NCBI GenBank assembly: GCA_903642265.1 | Contig: CAHJWN010000001.1 | Span: 62,001 to 126,000, forward strand | DNA from: Acidobacteriaceae bacterium | GTDB lineage: Bacteria; Acidobacteriota; Terriglobia; Terriglobales; Acidobacteriaceae | Length of the DNA: 64,000 bases | Direction: 5' to 3' | Part shown: in pieces, positions 32,922 through 40,986 of the stretch | How the letters are laid out: each line of letters starts with the position of its first letter | Position numbering within the stretch: the stretch's first letter is position 1 | The notes under the pieces: generated by a model | Database searches by the model: none | What the model was told of the DNA's origin: nothing | What the model saw: the letters and a program-made list of their open reading frames with translations, nothing else | Position numbers and translations under genes: made by a program

Positions 32922-34369
32922 TTCAGCCCCTCCGTCAGCTTGCCCCAGCGATAGGCTGCCCAGCTATAGCGGAGACCTTCAACAACGTGAAAGCGCGACC
33001 GGAGAAGCACATACTTCAGTTGCATGCGATACCGCCGCGCCCGCACCCACATGCTCTCGCCTTCGAGCGCCAGGACTACCTGCGGTGGCAGACGGCGCGG
33101 CAACAACCACTGGAAAAGCGAGCGGCCCAGCACCTGACCGGAAGGTTCAATCTCCCGTACCAGCAGCAGGTAAAGCTTGCTGCCGGGGACGTCACCAAAG
33201 GCGGCACGAACTCCGTGAAGTCTTACCCACAAGCGAACTGCCGGCGGAAGCCTGTCCACGGTCCATCCCGTGAGTTTGACCGGCGCAAATTCCCCCATAA
33301 CGGTGGTGATCAACAGCGTGAGCACTCCGAGACCGAGCGAGACCTTTGGGTTCTCCTCGCCTCGCGTTCGCAGCTCGCTCCAGAAGAGATCGTCGTTGTG
33401 CCGCGTGTTCACATGACGATAGAACTCCAGCAGGTGCGATGCTCGGGAGAACTCACCGCAGATGTGTTTATAGGCATGCATGGCTTGCCCAAGGAAAAGA
33501 TCGACCGGCGAAAGCACTGGCATGTCAATGCCGTAGAAGTCCCGCTGTTGCACTTGACTCAGTATGGATGCAGACCCTTCCGCGCGCGCTTGAAGATGAA
33601 GTTCCACGGTCCGACCAGACGTATCCTTATAGAAGTCTTCCATCGAGATGCCGATCTTCTCTTCTTTTTTGAACTCCCAGCTCCTGCCGCTGATTGCGTA
33701 CAAGCGATAACCCTGCCGCTCAAGCACGGCTCGAGCGACCACAATGTTCTCCTCTGCGACGAGGAAGTCCAGGTCAAACTGATGACGTAGCTCCGCGTTT
33801 GAGACCGACTCCGGCGCAAGCGAAAAACCCTTCAACACCGCGTAGGAGAGTGCGGCTGCCTGGAACTCCTCCTGAATGGCCACCGACTCCGCAATCATGC
33901 CATGCGTGCGTTCGATGTTGTCCAACAAGTTCTGCTGCAGCCGGGCAAGCACGTCGTTTGGAAGGATAGTCGGAGCGAGTTGCGACCTGCGCAGGCGATC
34001 GAGAAAAGACAATGCCAGGCCGCTTACATCCAGCCAATGCAACAGGCCGTGCCACTCCCTTTTGGTGACCTCATGGAGCTCGATGCACTCCGCCGGCATA
34101 GGATCGCGGAAGCTAAGCAGCACTGCCCGTCGAAGTCTGTGCTCTCGGCTCAGAACGGCGTCGCCGACCCTGCCGTTTTGCTCTAAATGTCTTGCTGGCG
34201 TCAGGCTGGCGCTTTGGCTAAGAGGGCAGTGTGGTGCAAGTGAAGACGCGCAACCTTGAACATTGGAGGAGTCAATTCGATAAAGTTCCTCGGCAAGCAT
34301 TGGCAAGACTTCATCTCCCCGGCCCGCCTGGCAAAGAACAACTGCAAGATGGCCGCATCGCTGCAGCAT
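32918..34369 (-). CDS. PF14907-type nucleotidyltransferase
   Basis: About 483 residues from the ATG at 34369. A GTG at 34408 is possible but lies inside the phased TGACA element. The core matches the uncharacterised nucleotidyltransferase family (NTP_transf_5): VLKGFSLAPE, then RHQFDLDFLVAEENI supplying two Asp, then LERQGYRLYA and later TVELHLQ. Relatives accompany HPr-kinase-like proteins in lasso-peptide and surface-polysaccharide clusters and are thought to transfer nucleotidyl or related groups. The first 90 residues before the core are weakly conserved. It is coupled by ATGA to the methyltransferase. Confidence 0.8.
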   Translation of the reverse strand: MLQRCGHLAVVLCQAGRGDEVLPMLAEELYRIDSSNVQGCASSLAPHCPLSQSASLTPARHLEQNGRVGDAVLSREHRLRRAVLLSFRDPMPAECIELHEVTKREWHGLLHWLDVSGLALSFLDRLRRSQLAPTILPNDVLARLQQNLLDNIERTHGMIAESVAIQEEFQAAALSYAVLKGFSLAPESVSNAELRHQFDLDFLVAEENIVVARAVLERQGYRLYAISGRSWEFKKEEKIGISMEDFYKDTSGRTVELHLQARAEGSASILSQVQQRDFYGIDMPVLSPVDLFLGQAMHAYKHICGEFSRASHLLEFYRHVNTRHNDDLFWSELRTRGEENPKVSLGLGVLTLLITTVMGEFAPVKLTGWTVDRLPPAVRLWVRLHGVRAAFGDVPGSKLYLLLVREIEPSGQVLGRSLFQWLLPRRLPPQVVLALEGESMWVRARRYRMQLKYVLLRSRFHVVEGLRYSWAAYRWGKLTEGLK

Positions 34370-34376
34370 TGGATCG

Positions 34377-34440
34377 AGACTAGCCGTCCACTGAGCAGGA
34401 GTTGTCACATCCGGGTCACGATATTGTCACGGTATTGTGG
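34377..34440 (-). promoter_or_regulatory. Phased-repeat promoter of the nucleotidyltransferase-methyltransferase operon
   Basis: Plus-strand half-sites TTGTCA (34402), GGGTCA (34413), TTGTCA (34424) and TTGTGG (34435) keep an 11-bp period, so the coding strand reads TGACA. TAGTCT (34377-34382) lies 19 bp from the last copy. Seven bp separate it from the ATG at 34369, again a leaderless arrangement. Confidence 0.65.
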
Positions 34441-34515
34441 GCTTTGCTTTGCGAGTCAGGGCTCTGCTGACCGTAGCGCTTTCCGGCTCACTGCATGCCC
34501 ACGGATTGCATATCG

Positions 34516-34911
34516 CTAGGGACGGTGACCGGAGAAAGCAGCTGATTGACCTTCGGTGTTGCCATCGGCCTCCAGGATGTCCATGCGTTCGATGAGGCTG
34601 TTTTGAATTGTGTAGACGTGCCACAGCTCCGTGTCTGATAGAACTTCGCCTGCAAGGTTTCTGACAAGCTGATGCACCTTGACTTCAGTCTTGCCGTTCT
34701 TGTAGTCGATCACTTGAAGAACTTCCAACTGCGGGTCGAAGTCAGCCCACTGGCGTGTCCAATACTCCCGTATGGCCTGCTTGCCGACAACGCGGCCACC
34801 CTCGGACGCCTTCGGCCAGCTAACGATTTCGCTCATGAGCGCAAGGGTGCCGTCTTCATCGCGACTGTTGAAGGCAGCGTAGACCTTATAGATAAGTGCT
34901 TGCGTGTTCAT
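34516..34911 (-). CDS. NTF2-like/SnoaL-type small protein
   Basis: A 131-residue protein from the ATG at 34911, which has a clear ribosome-binding site (AGAGAGGG). The alpha+beta cone fold of the nuclear transport factor 2 superfamily is suggested by YKVYAAFNSRDEDGTLALM, GKQAIREYW and SDTELWHVYTIQNSLIERMDIL. Such proteins are small-molecule isomerases or hydratases, or bind ligands. It is divergent from a MarR-type regulator and is probably its target. Confidence 0.75.
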   Translation of the reverse strand: MNTQALIYKVYAAFNSRDEDGTLALMSEIVSWPKASEGGRVVGKQAIREYWTRQWADFDPQLEVLQVIDYKNGKTEVKVHQLVRNLAGEVLSDTELWHVYTIQNSLIERMDILEADGNTEGQSAAFSGHRP

Positions 34912-34950
34912 GATGTCCCTCTCTGGAAACTGTTTGCGACTAGAATCTAC

Positions 34951-34968
34951 ATAGGTACATATACATAT
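34951..34968. promoter_or_regulatory. Candidate MarR operator
   Basis: In the 69-bp divergent gap between the NTF2-like and MarR genes, ATAGGTA and TACATAT form an imperfect 18-bp palindrome (6 of 7 pairs). TACATA recurs at 34948, 34956 and 34962. The AT-rich 18-bp dyad fits a MarR-family operator. Confidence 0.45.
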
Positions 34969-34980
34969 AAAGAGTCGCCT

Positions 34981-35451
34981 ATGCAAATGCACAACAAAGT
35001 CGAGCTGAAGGTATTACAAACCCCCGGTCACCTGATCAGCCTGGCAGCTCGCGGCTTTGCTCGTTTGGCTGAAGCACGCTTAAAGCCGCTTGGATTCGGT
35101 GTTGGGCATCTGCCCGTACTGGTTGCGCTCAGGAATGGTCTGGCAGAGACACAGCGAGACCTGGCTCGATACGCCAGGATGGAACAATCTTCTATGGCGC
35201 AGATGATGGTGCGGATGGAGCGGGATGGCTTGATTCGACGGACACCTGACCCGTCGGATGGACGGAGCAGTCTTGTTTCGCTGACAAAGCTCGCCGAGGC
35301 GCGACTGCCAGATGCCTGCACTGTGCTCTTCCAGGGAAATCGCGAGGCGTTGGATGGCTTTACCCAAGAGGAGACGGCGCAATTGGCTGACCTGCTTAGC
35401 CGGCTGATCATGAACCTCGATTGCATCGCGAGTGCCGAGCCGCCCCGGTAA
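34981..35451 (+). CDS. MarR-family transcriptional regulator
   Basis: A 156-residue winged-helix protein from the ATG at 34981. The recognition region reads RDLARYARMEQSSMAQMMVRME, followed by the wing RDGLIRRTPDPSDGRSSLVSLT, which is the classic MarR signature. It probably represses the divergent NTF2-like gene and itself, responding to a small ligand. Confidence 0.9.
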   Translation: MQMHNKVELKVLQTPGHLISLAARGFARLAEARLKPLGFGVGHLPVLVALRNGLAETQRDLARYARMEQSSMAQMMVRMERDGLIRRTPDPSDGRSSLVSLTKLAEARLPDACTVLFQGNREALDGFTQEETAQLADLLSRLIMNLDCIASAEPPR

Positions 35452-35546
35452 ACACGGAGCACAAGCAGCGTTGAGCGAACTCTGACCTGTCGGTGAGGAG
35501 AGGAGCGAGCCTGCTCCCTATGTGTATTCAGTTGTAAGGGGGTGTT

Positions 35547-35622
35547 TGGTGGACCTGATCGGGATCGAACCGATGACCTCTTCCATGCCATGGAAGCGCG
35601 CTCCCAGCTGCGCCACAGGCCC
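35547..35622 (-). tRNA. tRNA-Ala (anticodon GGC), CCA encoded
   Basis: The complementary strand folds into a complete 76-nt cloverleaf: acceptor GGGCCTG paired with CAGGTCC and encoded ACCA end, D-arm GCGC/GCGC, anticodon stem CTTCC/GGAAG with loop ATGGCAT, and T-arm ATCGG/CCGAT with TTCGATC. The G3.U70 wobble pair that identifies alanine tRNAs is present. Confidence 0.97.
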
Positions 35623-35831
35623 ACTCTCGGGAAGGACTGCTCTTATCTTCAAGGACTGGGCCCGATTCGTCAATGCGCACAAGCATGGGTTACGGTTACA
35701 GGGGAACATATCTGCCCCCATATGGTGTCTAAGTAACCAGAGTGAGCGAGCACTCGGCCGCCGGCGGCGCAGTTCCTTTCGCTCTACTCGACAGATTGGC
35801 CATTGAGGCCGTAACGTAGAGGGCACCCGGC

Positions 35832-36536
35832 ATGGCGGGCTTGACTATGGCAGATGCAATAAGCGCGATTGGCATCAGGACAGAAGAAGCGTCGCTCGTT
35901 GCCGACCTCAAGGCCGGCTCCGAAGAGGCGTTTGGCCTGCTGATCGCGCAATACCATCAGCCAATCTTCTCGCTGATAGCGCGCAGCTTGAACGATCCTT
36001 CCGATGCTGCAGACATCACCCAGGAAGTCTTTATCAAGGTCTTCCGCAGCATTCGCGGCTTCAATGGCGATGCCAGCTTGCGGACGTGGCTCTACCGGAT
36101 CGCCTTGCACGAGGCTTCCAATCAGCGCCGCTGGTGGTCGCGACACAAGCGGCAGGAGATCACCATTGATGCTTCCAGCGAGTGCGAAGATACGGGCGAG
36201 AGCTTCTCGCTCGCCTCTACACTCGCCGATCGCGGGGATTCGCCGTTTGAACAGGCAGCGCAGGGCGAGATACGGCTGCGAGTAGAAGGCTGTTTACGGC
36301 AGCTTCCAGATGTCTTCCGCGCTGTCGTGGTGCTGCGCGAGATTGAGGCCTTCTCTTACGAAGAAATTGCCGAGATTCTGGAAGTAAATATTGGAACGGT
36401 GAAGTCCCGTCTAACGCGTGGCCGGGCGGCCCTGCGAACCCTGTTGATTGCGCAGGACACATCTGAAAAGAATGCGCGAAAGACGAATCGAGTGGAAGCG
36501 CCGATGAATCCAAGGCCTGTGGAGACGACGCGGTGA
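35832..36536 (+). CDS. ECF RNA polymerase sigma factor (RpoE-like)
   Basis: A 234-residue protein. Region 2 is seen as YHQPIFSLIARSLNDPSDAADITQEVFIKVFRSI with TWLYRIALHEASNQRRWW. Region 4 is seen as LPDVFRAVVVLREIEAFSYEEIAEILEVNIGTVKSRLTRGR. GAGGG lies 8 bp before the ATG at 35832; an ATG 15 bp further in is possible. It overlaps the following anti-sigma gene (GTGA), as expected for a sigma/anti-sigma pair. Confidence 0.92.
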   Translation: MAGLTMADAISAIGIRTEEASLVADLKAGSEEAFGLLIAQYHQPIFSLIARSLNDPSDAADITQEVFIKVFRSIRGFNGDASLRTWLYRIALHEASNQRRWWSRHKRQEITIDASSECEDTGESFSLASTLADRGDSPFEQAAQGEIRLRVEGCLRQLPDVFRAVVVLREIEAFSYEEIAEILEVNIGTVKSRLTRGRAALRTLLIAQDTSEKNARKTNRVEAPMNPRPVETTR

Positions 36537-37231
36537 CTTCAATCCTGAACAATCCCGAGTACTGCGAGTCGGTGCAAGCTTCCTTCTCGGCCTATCTTGA
36601 CGGAGCTGTAAGCGGGCACGACATGTTCACCATCAACGCCCATCTCGAGGGTTGCGTGTCCTGCAAGGAAGAGTTTGCCTCCTGGAGAGCGATGCAACAG
36701 GCGCTTGGCGAGCTTCGGGCTCCAAAGGTGCCGTCGGACATGGGTTTGAAGCTGCGGGTCGCCATTTCCCAGATGAAGGCGCGCCAGGACAGCCGCTGGA
36801 CCGACCGCCTCGGTGTGCGGTGGGACAATGTGCTGCGGCCGTTTGTGATCCAGGCTTCTGCAGGATTTGCCGGGACGGTAGTTCTGATGGGCGGCATCGT
36901 GTTGTTGCTTGGAATGGTGGCTGCGCCCCAGGCTGTGATGGCGCATGATGTTCCGCTTGGCGCTGTGACTGTACCTCATTACCTCTATTCGGCAGCAAGC
37001 GAACGGCCGATCCTCACGGACCGGGAGACCACGATTGTGGTGGAAGCGGCTATTAACGCTGCGGGCCAGGTCTATGACTACAAGATCGTCTCCGGACCAC
37101 TAAGCCCTGAAGTGGAGAAGCAAGTTGCGGAGCAGCTTATGCTCAGCGTCTTCGAACCCGCCCGGGTATTTGACTCCCCGGTTCGTGGACGGGCGATTGT
37201 TACCTTCGCGGGTATTTCGGTCCGAGGCTAG
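36533..37231 (+). CDS. Zinc-finger anti-sigma factor with TonB-like C-terminal domain
   Basis: A 232-residue membrane protein with a GTG start overlapping the sigma gene stop. Residues about 10-50 carry the ZAS/zf-HC2 motif HLEGCVSCKEEF (His-x3-Cys-x2-Cys). A transmembrane helix follows near residues 105-130 (GTVVLMGGIVLLLGMVA). The periplasmic part, about 160-230, resembles a TonB C-terminal domain (TTIVVEAAINAAGQVYDYKIVSG and the ending PVRGRAIVTFAGISV). It should sequester the upstream sigma factor and release it on an envelope signal. Confidence 0.8.
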   Translation: MTSILNNPEYCESVQASFSAYLDGAVSGHDMFTINAHLEGCVSCKEEFASWRAMQQALGELRAPKVPSDMGLKLRVAISQMKARQDSRWTDRLGVRWDNVLRPFVIQASAGFAGTVVLMGGIVLLLGMVAAPQAVMAHDVPLGAVTVPHYLYSAASERPILTDRETTIVVEAAINAAGQVYDYKIVSGPLSPEVEKQVAEQLMLSVFEPARVFDSPVRGRAIVTFAGISVRG

Positions 37232-37272
37232 AACCCGCTGACGCCGGCGCGGGCGATGCTTCGAGTTGCCGG

Positions 37273-39177
37273 TTGCCGACCTGCTCCCATACTCTAGTGT
37301 GGAGCGTCGAAACTATCGTGGTCCATCCAAACAAATCTTTGCCCCTCGTTCTTCCCTTCCCGTTCCTGAGCTGGCCGGCCATCACACAGTCTCTTTGCCT
37401 CATGGGAGTTTTTACAAGCCTTGTGCTGGCGATGCCCCTGCAGGCGCAGTCTTCGTCTTCTAGCTCAAGCGAATCAAGCAGTTCGTCGAAGAAACCTGGG
37501 CAGAGTACGGATTCGAGCAGCCAGCCCGGCCCACGGAGACCGCAAGTAGAGGCGGGCGGATCGGCCGTCACGCTGGAAACTAGCGAGCCGCTCTTTGAAA
37601 TCGCAGTCGCACTCAACGCCTGCGGCTACGATGAGGACCTTGAACATTCCGATCCGGTCCGCGCCAAGATTCGCGCTGATGTGACGGCGGCGTCGATTGC
37701 AACACCGGAAGCAAACGAGAGCCGCAACGCGCTCTGCGAATACATCCACAAGCATGAGCTGAACGACGGCGGCTTGAATCTTGCCCAATACGTTTCGCTG
37801 GCGATGTATCTGTCTCCACCACCTGAGTTGACGCCGACCGTTGCCGAGACCGATCTTCCTCCCGACTCGACCCAGGTCGTGAACATCCTGCCGCTGCTCC
37901 GTGCGTTTGCAGAACAGGTGCACCTTAACGCTCTCTGGTTCAAATACCGTCCCGAGTACACCGCGCTGATCGATCTCGTTCATGACCCGCTCACCCGGAC
38001 CATTCTGAATACGAACATCTACCTGAAAGCACCGGCAAGCAGCTACGATGGGCGCCGTTTCCTCGTCCTGCTGGAACCGATGCTTGCACCGTCGGAGACA
38101 AACGCCCGCATCTACGCGAACGATTACATCGTCGTAACTTCGCCAGCCAACGACCCTCCAGGCAGCGTAAAGATGGAGCAGATACGCCACACCTACCTGC
38201 ATTACGAGGTAGAGCCGCTGGTCTACTCCCGCGCCGCAGCCATGAATCGCCTGGTGCCGCTGCTGCGAACCGTGCAGGGTGCTCCAATCGATTTCAACTA
38301 CAAGGCGGACATTGTTTCGTTGATTGCCGAGTGCATGATCAAAGCAGTGGAAGCCCACACGATGGATGTGGGTCTGCCGCACCCGGAAAAGCCGAATCCG
38401 GCGAGAGGACGCATCGACCGTGTAGACCAGGAGAAATACACGGCCGATGTGGTGGTCTACGATCGCCAGACCGAGGCCGCCCGTCGCAACTCGGTGCAGC
38501 TCGATATGCGTCAGGGCTGGGTGCTTACTGGTTACTTCTACGACAGGCTTGCCGAGATGCAACGTGAAGGTTCGAGTCTGAAGGACGATATTGGCCAGAT
38601 GATCTACGGTATGGACGTGGAGCGCGAGCGCCACCACGATGAGCAGATCGTCTTTCTGCCGCAGGTGACGCATGATGTTGTTCGCCGTGCTCCCCGGCAG
38701 CTTACCGGGCTCGATCTTGGTGAGATGAAGCTGATGAAGGGCGATAAGGATGGTGCAGAGGAGATTGCGGAGAAGGTACTGGCGGAACCTTCGGGCGACC
38801 ATGCTAAAGCCAACTACCTGATCGCCAGGATCAATCTGCTTGATCAGAATCCGGATGAGGCTGTGACCCACTTTCGTGCCGCACTCGACAGCTCTCGCGA
38901 TCCGCGCACCCTCGCCTGGTGCCACATCTACCTGGGGCGGCTCTATGACATGCAGCAGGACCCGGACCGCAAGCGCGCTGTAGCGGAGTATAGGCTGGCG
39001 CTGAATTTGCGCGACGAACGGCCGGACACCAAGGCTGCCGCTGAAGCCGGGCTCCGCCAGCCCTTCGCCCCACCCAAGCGCGACGTTGCGGACCCCAATG
39101 ACAGCACGGACGACTACACGCCAGTTGACCCGACTGGCAAGGCGGAGAAGGACGCATACAAGCCGCCGCCTCAGTAA
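37273..39177 (+). CDS. Exported TPR-containing protein of unknown function
   Basis: Up to 634 residues. The frame opens with a TTG; a GTG at 37318 or the ATG at 37402 (MGVFTSLVLAMPLQA, a short signal peptide) may be the real start. A Ser-rich low-complexity tract follows. The middle 350 residues match no family I recognise. Near residues 480-590 there are two to three TPR-like helical pairs (DLGEMKLMKGDKDGAEEIAEKVL, YLIARINLLDQNPDEAVTHFRAAL). The C-terminus is Pro/Asp-rich. Probably periplasmic. Confidence 0.7.
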   Translation: MPTCSHTLVWSVETIVVHPNKSLPLVLPFPFLSWPAITQSLCLMGVFTSLVLAMPLQAQSSSSSSSESSSSSKKPGQSTDSSSQPGPRRPQVEAGGSAVTLETSEPLFEIAVALNACGYDEDLEHSDPVRAKIRADVTAASIATPEANESRNALCEYIHKHELNDGGLNLAQYVSLAMYLSPPPELTPTVAETDLPPDSTQVVNILPLLRAFAEQVHLNALWFKYRPEYTALIDLVHDPLTRTILNTNIYLKAPASSYDGRRFLVLLEPMLAPSETNARIYANDYIVVTSPANDPPGSVKMEQIRHTYLHYEVEPLVYSRAAAMNRLVPLLRTVQGAPIDFNYKADIVSLIAECMIKAVEAHTMDVGLPHPEKPNPARGRIDRVDQEKYTADVVVYDRQTEAARRNSVQLDMRQGWVLTGYFYDRLAEMQREGSSLKDDIGQMIYGMDVERERHHDEQIVFLPQVTHDVVRRAPRQLTGLDLGEMKLMKGDKDGAEEIAEKVLAEPSGDHAKANYLIARINLLDQNPDEAVTHFRAALDSSRDPRTLAWCHIYLGRLYDMQQDPDRKRAVAEYRLALNLRDERPDTKAAAEAGLRQPFAPPKRDVADPNDSTDDYTPVDPTGKAEKDAYKPPPQ

Positions 39178-39221
39178 ATGCCTCGATTCCATTACATTGA
39201 GAGTGGAGGGTCGCGAACGGA

Positions 39222-40091
39222 ATGACATCGAAGAAGACATCGCGACCATCGCCTGGTGAGCGGTCAAAGTCCAAATCGGCGGCTGCAACCTCCCAAGCGG
39301 AAGCTGCAGTATTTGGCCACACCTTCAAGGACAAGACTCTGCTCCAGCGTGCACTTACCCACCGATCGCTTGCCTACGAGACCGACCCTGAGAGCCTTGC
39401 GAATACCAAAGCGGACAATGAGCAGCTTGAGTTTGTAGGAGACGCGGTGCTTGGACTGGTTGTAGCCGAGGCGCTATTTCTCAGGTTTCCGCAGTCGCGG
39501 GAAGGAGAACTGACCCAATTACGCGCTTCGCTCGTCAGTCGCAAGCACCTGAGCGCAATGGCTGCACGACTTGACCTGGGCAGCATGCTGCTTCTGGGCA
39601 AAGGCGAGGAACGCAGCGGGGGGCGAGCGAAAGCGGGGCTACTGTCGAATGCGCTTGAAGCCATCATTGCGGCGATCTACCTCGACGGTGGACTTGGTGC
39701 GGCGCAGGCTTTCATTGAACGCACGGTGCTCGAGCCTGCCATTCCCGAGCTCGACCTGGCGCTTGCAGCAAGCCCAAATCCTGCTGCCAGCGTCGGCGAC
39801 TCAGGCGCCTTTGCGGGTGCTGTAGGCGATCACAAGTCCGCCCTCCAGGAACATCTTCAGGCTATTGGCGCAGGTCAGCCGGAGTATGTACTGGTTGCGG
39901 AGAGCGGCCCCGACCATAGCAAACGATTTCGTGTTGCAGTTCGCAGCACGACGGACGGCGTCTCGACAATCCTCGCCGAATCGGAAGGAACAACCAAGAA
40001 AGCAGCCCAGCAGGATGCGGCGCGCATCGCGTTTGCCGACATTGCCCGCAGCCAGCAGGAGCTGACCGGTGCCAAAGCGGGCCACTCGTGA
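39222..40091 (+). CDS. rnc: Ribonuclease III
   Basis: A 289-residue enzyme cleaving double-stranded RNA. The signature NEQLEFVGDAVLGLVV (usual ERLEFLGDAVL) supplies the first catalytic Glu and Asp. The second metal motif reads LLSNALEAIIAAIYLDGG. The Asp of the common ADxxEA is Asn here, a substitution also found in some other bacterial lineages. A 30-residue Ala/Ser-rich linker leads to a C-terminal dsRNA-binding domain (KSALQEHLQAIG, GTTKKAAQQDAARIAF). The N-terminal tail of 25 residues is basic. It overlaps lepB by GTGA. Confidence 0.93.
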   Translation: MTSKKTSRPSPGERSKSKSAAATSQAEAAVFGHTFKDKTLLQRALTHRSLAYETDPESLANTKADNEQLEFVGDAVLGLVVAEALFLRFPQSREGELTQLRASLVSRKHLSAMAARLDLGSMLLLGKGEERSGGRAKAGLLSNALEAIIAAIYLDGGLGAAQAFIERTVLEPAIPELDLALAASPNPAASVGDSGAFAGAVGDHKSALQEHLQAIGAGQPEYVLVAESGPDHSKRFRVAVRSTTDGVSTILAESEGTTKKAAQQDAARIAFADIARSQQELTGAKAGHS

Positions 40092-40927
40092 GTGCGCAGG
40101 TAAAGCCACCGAACAGTGAACTGGACGCGGCCCTTGCCGTCCCGGCTCCCATGGTCCGCCAGGGCGAAGCACACACGCTGCTGCACGCAGCGCAATCGCT
40201 GCTCTACATCATCATTGTCGCAATCTTCGTCATCACGTTCGCTGTGCAGCCGTTTCGCATTCCGTCGGAATCGATGGAGCCCACGTTGCTGGTTGGAGAC
40301 TTTCTTCTTGTCGCCAAGCAGCAGGTGCCATTTGCGAAAGACGCTTTTCCGTTCCCAGCTACACCGATCAGGCGCGGCGATGTTATCGTCTTCCACTATC
40401 CCGTTGATCCTTCAATCCACATGGTCAAGCGAGTGATCGGCATGCCGGGCGACCACCTTCGCCTGCGCGACGGCCATGTCTTCATCGACGGGCAGGCGCT
40501 CAAGGAGCCGTACGCGGTCTACCGACCCAGCCCACCGGATAACTACCGCGACAACTTCCCGCGCCTTGGAAATCCTGATCCTGATGTCGCTTCGAACTGG
40601 TGGATCCAGATGAAATCGCTGGTCAACCATGGCGAACTCACTGTTCCCGCACACAGCTTTTTTGTTCTCGGCGACAATCGCAACGACAGCGAAGACAGTC
40701 GCTACTGGGGCTTTGTACCTGCATCAGCGATCGTCGGCAAGCCATTGCTGATCTATTTTTCCCTTAACCAGGCCAGCCGGGATGACTCCGACGATGACTC
40801 TGAGCCGGAAACTCCCACAACTCCGCATGCCTCCGCACGGCCCCTAGTCAAGTCAAGCGAGCCTGCCCACTTTGCCGGCCTGCTGAATATCGCCCGCTGG
40901 GACCGAACGCTGCAAGTCATCCGCTAG
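40088..40927 (+). CDS. lepB: Signal peptidase I (first paralogue)
   Basis: A 279-residue inner-membrane serine protease removing signal peptides. One transmembrane helix (LLYIIIVAIFVITFAV) precedes the catalytic Ser in RIPSESMEPTLLVGD; the general-base Lys lies in HMVKRVIGMPGD. The family box GDNRNDSEDSRYWGFV is intact. A 40-residue acidic/Thr-Pro insertion precedes the C-terminal end WDRTLQVIR, which the next paralogue shares (WKRTLHIIR). GTG start overlaps rnc by 4 bp. Confidence 0.93.
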   Translation: MSAQVKPPNSELDAALAVPAPMVRQGEAHTLLHAAQSLLYIIIVAIFVITFAVQPFRIPSESMEPTLLVGDFLLVAKQQVPFAKDAFPFPATPIRRGDVIVFHYPVDPSIHMVKRVIGMPGDHLRLRDGHVFIDGQALKEPYAVYRPSPPDNYRDNFPRLGNPDPDVASNWWIQMKSLVNHGELTVPAHSFFVLGDNRNDSEDSRYWGFVPASAIVGKPLLIYFSLNQASRDDSDDDSEPETPTTPHASARPLVKSSEPAHFAGLLNIARWDRTLQVIR

Positions 40928-40930
40928 CAA

Positions 40931-40957
40931 ACCGCCACGAGTGTGATCTCTGGCGGT
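40931..40957. terminator. Weak hairpin between the two lepB genes
   Basis: ACCGCCA (40931-40937) and TGGCGGT (40951-40957) form a 7-bp stem with a 13-nt loop just after the first lepB stop codon. There is no T-run, so it may be an mRNA-processing or attenuation structure rather than a true terminator. Confidence 0.3.
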
Positions 40958-40986
40958 ACACTATCTAAGCACCAGTGGAGAGAGCG

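Noticed and set aside
37474-39288. 604-codon open frame on the minus strand
   Set aside because: It is antisense to the TPR protein gene, which has a better start, signal peptide and recognisable repeats. Long antisense frames are expected at this GC content.
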